A DNA stretch of 10,047 bases from Aquabacter sp. (GTDB taxonomy: Bacteria; Pseudomonadota; Alphaproteobacteria; Rhizobiales; Xanthobacteraceae), in the NCBI GenBank assembly GCA_030147645.1, contig JASBUY010000481.1:1-10047 (forward strand), in the 5' to 3' direction. The first letter of the stretch is position 1, and the number at the start of each line of letters is the position of its first letter. Both the position numbers and the translations under genes were made by a program. The notes below the pieces were generated by a model that was not told the origin of the DNA, searched no databases, and saw only the letters and a program-made list of their open reading frames with translations. Positions 5,918-10,047 of the stretch are shown one piece after another.

Positions 5918-6013
5918 ATGCTGTTGATGACGGCGACGCAGCACCGCAGGCGGCGGCGCAAAGGGCGTTATGCAGCAGCGCAATGGCTTGCAGGCCCTAC
6001 ACCCCCTAAATGA
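5918..6013 (+). CDS. Possible small arginine-rich ORF (31 aa), candidate leader peptide
   Basis: An ATG at 5918, preceded by AAAGG at 5906-5910 with a 7-base spacer, opens a 31-codon frame. It encodes a very basic peptide with HRRRRRKGR in the middle and PTPPK at the end. Its stop (6011-6013) is 6 bases before an in-frame ATG of the next gene and 30 bases before that gene's preferred GTG. A run of arginines and a final Pro-Pro followed by Lys and stop are the kind of sequence that slows ribosomes, so a regulatory leader is conceivable. In GC-rich DNA such a frame may also arise by chance. No homologue is known to me. Confidence 0.3.
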   Translation: MLLMTATQHRRRRRKGRYAAAQWLAGPTPPK

Positions 6014-6032
6014 GACACGATGCAAAGATCAA

Positions 6033-6039
6033 AAGGTGA
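6033..6039 (+). promoter_or_regulatory. Ribosome binding site favouring the GTG start of the flavin monooxygenase
   Basis: AAGGTGA lies 4 bases before the GTG at 6044. The alternative upstream ATG at 6020 has no comparable site and would rely on coupling to the small ORF ending at 6013. Confidence 0.6.
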
Positions 6040-6043
6040 TCCC

Positions 6044-7075
6044 GTGTCCGCTCTCGAACTCGGCCTCGACACGTTTGGTGACGTCACCGCCGCGCCGGAC
6101 GGCACCCTTCTTTCCCATGCGCAGGTGATCCGCGACGTTTTGGAAGAAGGAATTCTCGCCGACACGGTGGGGGTGGACTTCATCGGGCTTGGCGAGCATC
6201 ACCGGGACGATTTCGCACTGTCATCCCCCGACACCGTGCTCGCTGCGCTTGCGGCCCGCACCTCGCGCATCCGTCTGGGAACGGCAGTCACGGTGCTGTC
6301 CTCCGACGATCCGATACGCGTTTTTCAGCGCTTCTCCACCCTGGATGCGCTCTCGAACGGGCGCGCCGAAGTCATTCTGGGACGCGGCTCCTTCACCGAG
6401 AGCTTTCCCCTGTTCGGTTTTCCCCTGAGCGATTACGAGCGGCTGTTTTCGGAAAAGCTGGACCTGTTGGCCGCGCTGCTCGGCGGCGGACCGGTCACCT
6501 GGTCGGGGAGCATCCGTCCGCCGCTGAAGGATCAATTGGTGTTCCCGCCGATCGAGGGAGGCCGGCCTTTGCGCGCCTCCATCGGGGTCGGGGGCACGCC
6601 GGAATCTGTGGTGCGGGCTGCCCATTACGGCCTGCCCATCATGCTCGCCATCATCGGCGGAGCACCGTCCCGTTTCCGTCCCTATGTGGAGCTTTTTCAG
6701 CGCGCCCTCGCGCAAATGGGGAAGGTGCCCCTTCCTGTCGGTGCCCATTCCCCCGGCTTCGTGGCGGAGACGGACGAGGCAGCGCGCGCCCAGATGTTCG
6801 CGCCCTATAAAGCCATGCGCGACCGCATCGGCGCGGAGCGCGGCTGGCCGCCCATGGGGCGGGACGAATTCGAGCGCGAAATCAGCCATGGCGCGCTGTT
6901 CGTGGGCGGTCCCGAGACCGTGGCGCGCAAGATTGCCGACACGGTGCGGACGCTCGGCATTGCGCGGTTCGGCCTGAAATACAGCGCCGGCGCCATTCCC
7001 CATGACCAGTTGATGCGCTGCATCGAACTTTACGGAACGCGCGTCATTCCCCGTGTGCGGGAATTGCTCGCCTGA
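6044..7075 (+). CDS. Luciferase-like monooxygenase (LLM class flavin-dependent oxidoreductase)
   Basis: This is a flavin-dependent oxidoreductase of the bacterial luciferase superfamily (TIM-barrel, using reduced FMN or F420-like cofactor). With the GTG at 6044 it has 343 residues (351 from the ATG at 6020), the usual family size. The first strand reads LELGLDTFGDV, so the GTG start leaves the conventional N-terminus. Motifs typical of the group: GLGEHHRDDF (E51, H52, H53), the superfamily block RIRLGTAVTVLSSDDPIRV (75-93) followed by DALSNGRAEVILGRGSF, and SIGVGGTPESVVRAA further on. The sequence style resembles the LLM subfamily named after the Agrobacterium structure 2I7G; that narrower placement is from memory. 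The natural substrate is unknown. It stands alone or follows the small ORF. It is convergent with the membrane-protein gene at 7096, with 20 bp between stops. Confidence 0.9.
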   Translation: MSALELGLDTFGDVTAAPDGTLLSHAQVIRDVLEEGILADTVGVDFIGLGEHHRDDFALSSPDTVLAALAARTSRIRLGTAVTVLSSDDPIRVFQRFSTLDALSNGRAEVILGRGSFTESFPLFGFPLSDYERLFSEKLDLLAALLGGGPVTWSGSIRPPLKDQLVFPPIEGGRPLRASIGVGGTPESVVRAAHYGLPIMLAIIGGAPSRFRPYVELFQRALAQMGKVPLPVGAHSPGFVAETDEAARAQMFAPYKAMRDRIGAERGWPPMGRDEFEREISHGALFVGGPETVARKIADTVRTLGIARFGLKYSAGAIPHDQLMRCIELYGTRVIPRVRELLA

Positions 7076-7095
7076 GAGAGCCGACCGGGGCGGGC

Positions 7096-8040
7096 TCAAC
7101 GGCCGGCAAGGGCCTCCTCGCCCAGCTTCCGGAAGGCGGCGGACGTACTTTCCAACCTCCGCCGCCATAACGGGTCCGGCCGCTGGCCTTCCGTGACGTT
7201 GAAATAGACCTGCATGAGGCAGGCGATGCAGAAGGGCTCGGCGGCGGCATAGACCAGCGCCAGAGCCGCCAAAGCGGCAAGTGCAAGGCTCGCCAGCGTG
7301 AAGACAGCGCCCGTCATCGCCTCCGGCGCAAGCGCCGCGACGAGGCCGAACGGGCCGACCAACACAAGGAAGGCGCCAAGCCCCAAGAGCGCGCAGACCG
7401 CCGCCAGGATGAGGGCGTTGCGCACGATGGGCCAAGCATTCTGCGCATAGAGCACCAGCGCGTCCTGCGCACCCGAGAACGGGTCCGCCTCCCGCGTGCG
7501 GATGTTCCGCGCCAGGATCAGTTCATCCACATAGAAGGTGGACAGCCGCAGCACATGGGTCAGCAGCCCCGCGAGCCCGCCGAGGCCGAACGGCGCCGCC
7601 AAGCCGGCGATGAGACCCGACAGCGCTCCCACGACCCCTTTGATGAGCAGGTCCACGGCGAACAGGACGTTCACCTCCCAGAAGCGTTCGCGCACGATGG
7701 CAAGGGCATAGCCCACCTGCCCGAAGCCCAACGGCAGCGGCAAGCCATCATGTGCGGCCACCAGCGCCGCAATATGCCCGCCCTTCAGCAGATAGGTGAT
7801 GTAGGCGCGCAGCCAGAACAACAGCGCGCTCGCCGCAGCAAAGCCTGCCAGCGCTCCGAGCGCCGCCCCGCCCGCCGAGGCCGACCACAACGCCCCCAAG
7901 GCGATTCCCATGACCGCGCCGCCCGCGACACCGGCCCCGTAACCGGCGCAGACCAATGCCCAGATCCCCAGCCGCAGCACCAGGAAGGGCCAAGTGCGCA
8001 GCACGAGGCCGATGGCGCGCGCGACGGAGAAATTCACCAT
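7096..8040 (-). CDS. Polytopic inner-membrane protein of unknown function, operonic with an OmpA-family gene
   Basis: The ATG at 8038-8040 (MVNFSVARAIG) gives 314 residues; GGAG lies 9 bases upstream. The frame continues 45 codons further into the preceding gene, but that part is clearly antisense-style shadow sequence of the overlapping OmpA coding region. Hydrophobic segments are visible at about 18-50, 60-80, 123-148, 205-236 and 244-270, so five to seven membrane helices are likely. The loops contain YLLKGGHIAALVAAHDG, VDELILARNIRTREADPF and AEPFCIACLMQVYFNVTEGQ; the last, and the basic C-terminal tail LWRRRLESTSAAFRKLGEE, suggest a cytoplasmic end. I cannot name a family. It starts 16 bp after the stop of the OmpA-like gene on the same strand, so the two are almost certainly one transcript. 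This suggests a role in the cell envelope. Confidence 0.83.
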   Translation of the reverse strand: MVNFSVARAIGLVLRTWPFLVLRLGIWALVCAGYGAGVAGGAVMGIALGALWSASAGGAALGALAGFAAASALLFWLRAYITYLLKGGHIAALVAAHDGLPLPLGFGQVGYALAIVRERFWEVNVLFAVDLLIKGVVGALSGLIAGLAAPFGLGGLAGLLTHVLRLSTFYVDELILARNIRTREADPFSGAQDALVLYAQNAWPIVRNALILAAVCALLGLGAFLVLVGPFGLVAALAPEAMTGAVFTLASLALAALAALALVYAAAEPFCIACLMQVYFNVTEGQRPDPLWRRRLESTSAAFRKLGEEALAGR

Positions 8041-8056
8041 GACGCGGCGCTCCGAC

Positions 8057-9043
8057 TCACTGCTCCACCAGTTCCACGCGCCGGTTCTTGGCCCGGCCCT
8101 CCTCGGTGCGGTTGGTGGCCACCGGAGCCATGAAGCCCGCCCCCCAGGCCTGGAGGCGATCGGGCTTGATGCCATATTGATCGATGAGTGCCTTGCGCAC
8201 CGCGTCCGCCCGCGCCTGGGACAGCTTCATGTTCGACTCCATGCCGCCCACATTGTCCGTGTGGCCCACAATGACCAGCTTCAGCGCCGCATTGCCCATG
8301 AGGAGCTTGGCCACCTGATCGAGGGCGGCCTTCGATTCCGGCTTTATGGCCGCGCTGTTGAAGTCGAACAGGATGCCATAGAGCGCGACGCTCCCGGTCT
8401 TGTCGATGGACTCCGCCATTTTTGACGCATCGACCGTCACCATGTTTGCATCCATGGCCTTCACCTCCACCACATGAAGCTGGGTGAAGATGCGGTCCTT
8501 GTCCGCGCCGCCGGATTGAGAGCGGGTGACGAACACCGACACATACACATCCTTGCCCGGCGCCTGGAGCTTGGCGGCGAGATAGCGCTGGTCGTCGTAA
8601 TTGTCGCCCATGCGCGTGTAGTTCTTGTCATCCACCATGGCGAGATTGAAGTCGCGCCCGCCGCAGGGACGACCCGAGCACGTATAGATCTCGCTCGCGC
8701 CGGCCGCGGCGAGGGCGTTGCGATAATTCTGCATGACCTCAAGCGTGGTGCGCTGCGGGGGATTGATGTAGGTAATGCGGAAGATTTGCCCCTGGAGGGC
8801 CAAGCCTTCCCGGACGCGGCTCTTCATGGGCTGGGTGACGAGCACGTAATCGTCGAACTTCGTGACCTCGTAGCGGATGATCTCGGAGCCTGCATAGCGG
8901 CTGATACCCGGATAATCCTTGGAGCCCGCCACGTCGGCGGCGACAGCCGCATGGGCGATGAGCAGGGCCGAAGCCCCCCACAAGGCGCACAGAAGGCCGC
9001 GCATCATGCGGGCGGTTATGAGGCGGTTTGTGTTCCTGAGCAT
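8057..9043 (-). CDS. OmpA-family peptidoglycan-binding protein with DUF4892-like N-terminal region
   Basis: This is a secreted envelope protein expected to bind peptidoglycan non-covalently. The ATG at 9041-9043 gives 328 residues; an ATG at 9067 (8 residues longer) is also possible, and start choice is uncertain. A signal peptide is clear: basic n-region, hydrophobic core GLLCALWGASALLIAHAAVA, cleavage around residue 35-36. There is no lipobox, so it is not a lipoprotein. Residues about 41-175 resemble DUF4892: PGISRYAGSEI near the start, a Cys pair in YTCSGRPCGG (C122, C127) that could form a disulfide, and a DQRYLAAKL strand. The C-terminal OmpA domain covers about 217-328: LFDFNSAAIKPES, GHTDNVGG, LSQARADAVRKAL, AKNRRVEL. 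The predicted diaminopimelate-binding residues D263 and R278 are both present. No N-terminal beta barrel exists, so it is likely periplasmic. It is the first gene of a two-gene operon with the membrane protein at 7096-8040. Confidence 0.9.
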   Translation of the reverse strand: MLRNTNRLITARMMRGLLCALWGASALLIAHAAVAADVAGSKDYPGISRYAGSEIIRYEVTKFDDYVLVTQPMKSRVREGLALQGQIFRITYINPPQRTTLEVMQNYRNALAAAGASEIYTCSGRPCGGRDFNLAMVDDKNYTRMGDNYDDQRYLAAKLQAPGKDVYVSVFVTRSQSGGADKDRIFTQLHVVEVKAMDANMVTVDASKMAESIDKTGSVALYGILFDFNSAAIKPESKAALDQVAKLLMGNAALKLVIVGHTDNVGGMESNMKLSQARADAVRKALIDQYGIKPDRLQAWGAGFMAPVATNRTEEGRAKNRRVELVEQ

Positions 9044-9282
9044 GGCGCCACCGTCTGTGAAGCTCATCCGGGCGGCGCACGGCCGCGTCTGGGCGCAAGC
9101 TAATCACGGCAGCGTGAACACAGAAAGACCCGGGATCGCGCCACTTCGCTCGACCTGATGCCAAGGCAGACCTGGTGCGCCACGAGGGGCGCGCGAAGGA
9201 CATATCGGCGGCGCCGGCGCATGCTTGGCCAATGCCCTGTCTTGCCGGTGCTATTTTGCGCGTGGCTCGGCGCTCGGCATTG

Positions 9283-9315
9283 CAAAACGAAACGGCCGGG
9301 CATTACGCCCGGCCG
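9283..9315 (-). terminator. Intrinsic terminator of ppdK
   Basis: CGGCCGGGC (9293-9301) and GCCCGGCCG (9307-9315) form a perfect 9-bp GC stem with a 5-nt loop. On the minus strand it is followed by TTTCGTTTTGC. It begins 27 bp after the ppdK stop codon. Strong stem, small loop and T-rich tail make this the best terminator in the window; it also isolates ppdK from the OmpA operon downstream. Confidence 0.88.
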
Positions 9316-9342
9316 CACGCTGTCTTGGAAGATGGGTCCCGA

Positions 9343-10047
<705 letters not shown>

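Noticed and set aside
6221..7435. 404-codon minus-strand frame spanning the flavin monooxygenase and the end of the membrane-protein gene
   Set aside because: It overlaps two convincing genes in shadow frames and has no recognisable motif or ribosome site.
9211..9220. GCGCCGGCGC palindrome upstream of the OmpA-family gene
   Set aside because: Short GC-only palindromes occur often by chance at this base composition.
9254..9287. TTTTGC and GCAAAA 6-bp inverted repeat near the ppdK terminator
   Set aside because: The arms are short with a 22-base loop, and part of it is simply the terminator's T-rich tail.

Overview
The window is GC-rich, densely coded chromosomal DNA from a Gram-negative bacterium. 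Gene content and protein style (a DHA2-type EmrAB pump under an AefR-like TetR regulator, an HDAC-like deacetylase, an OmpA-family protein, pyruvate phosphate dikinase) fit an alphaproteobacterium, most likely in the Hyphomicrobiales (Rhizobiales), perhaps near Xanthobacteraceae. That placement is inference; no rRNA or other marker gene is present. I see no tRNA, rRNA, CRISPR array, insertion sequence, phage gene or att site, so this reads as ordinary core or semi-core chromosome.

Layout from left to right. Positions 1-2020 (minus strand) hold a multidrug efflux operon: an EmrA-type membrane-fusion protein followed 3 bases later by the EmrB-type DHA2 permease, which runs off the left edge. 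A 411-bp regulatory region (2021-2431) separates it from a divergent TetR/AefR-like repressor gene (2432-3121, plus). This region holds two near-identical 17-bp palindromes that bracket a plausible emrAB promoter, and a long hairpin followed by a T-run lying in the emrA leader. The repressor gene converges on a histone-deacetylase-like amidohydrolase (3128-4057, minus), with only 6 bp between the stops. That gene is in turn divergent from a short-chain dehydrogenase (4240-5022, plus).

A region with two adjacent perfect palindromes (5082-5134) then leads into an unrecognised 228-residue protein with one hydrophobic hairpin or membrane segment (5176-5862, plus). Next comes a possible 31-codon arginine-rich leader ORF (5918-6013) and a luciferase-like flavin monooxygenase (6044-7075, plus). 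The rest is on the minus strand: an OmpA-family protein with a DUF4892-like N-terminal region (8057-9043) and, 16 bp behind it, a polytopic membrane protein of unknown function (7096-8040). These two form an apparent two-gene operon. The C-terminal part of pyruvate phosphate dikinase (9343 to the right edge) ends in a clear intrinsic terminator (9283-9315). The roughly 240 bp between that terminator and the OmpA gene must carry the OmpA promoter, but I could not identify it with confidence.

The functional links I can support are local. The TetR protein probably represses emrAB and itself through the shared palindromes. EmrA and EmrB would form an inner-membrane/periplasm pump working with an outer-membrane channel encoded elsewhere. 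The OmpA-like protein and its membrane partner look like an envelope module. I found no strong evidence for a wholly new system. The least explained signals are the emrAB leader hairpin, the tandem palindromes before the orphan protein, and the arginine-rich small ORF before the flavin monooxygenase.
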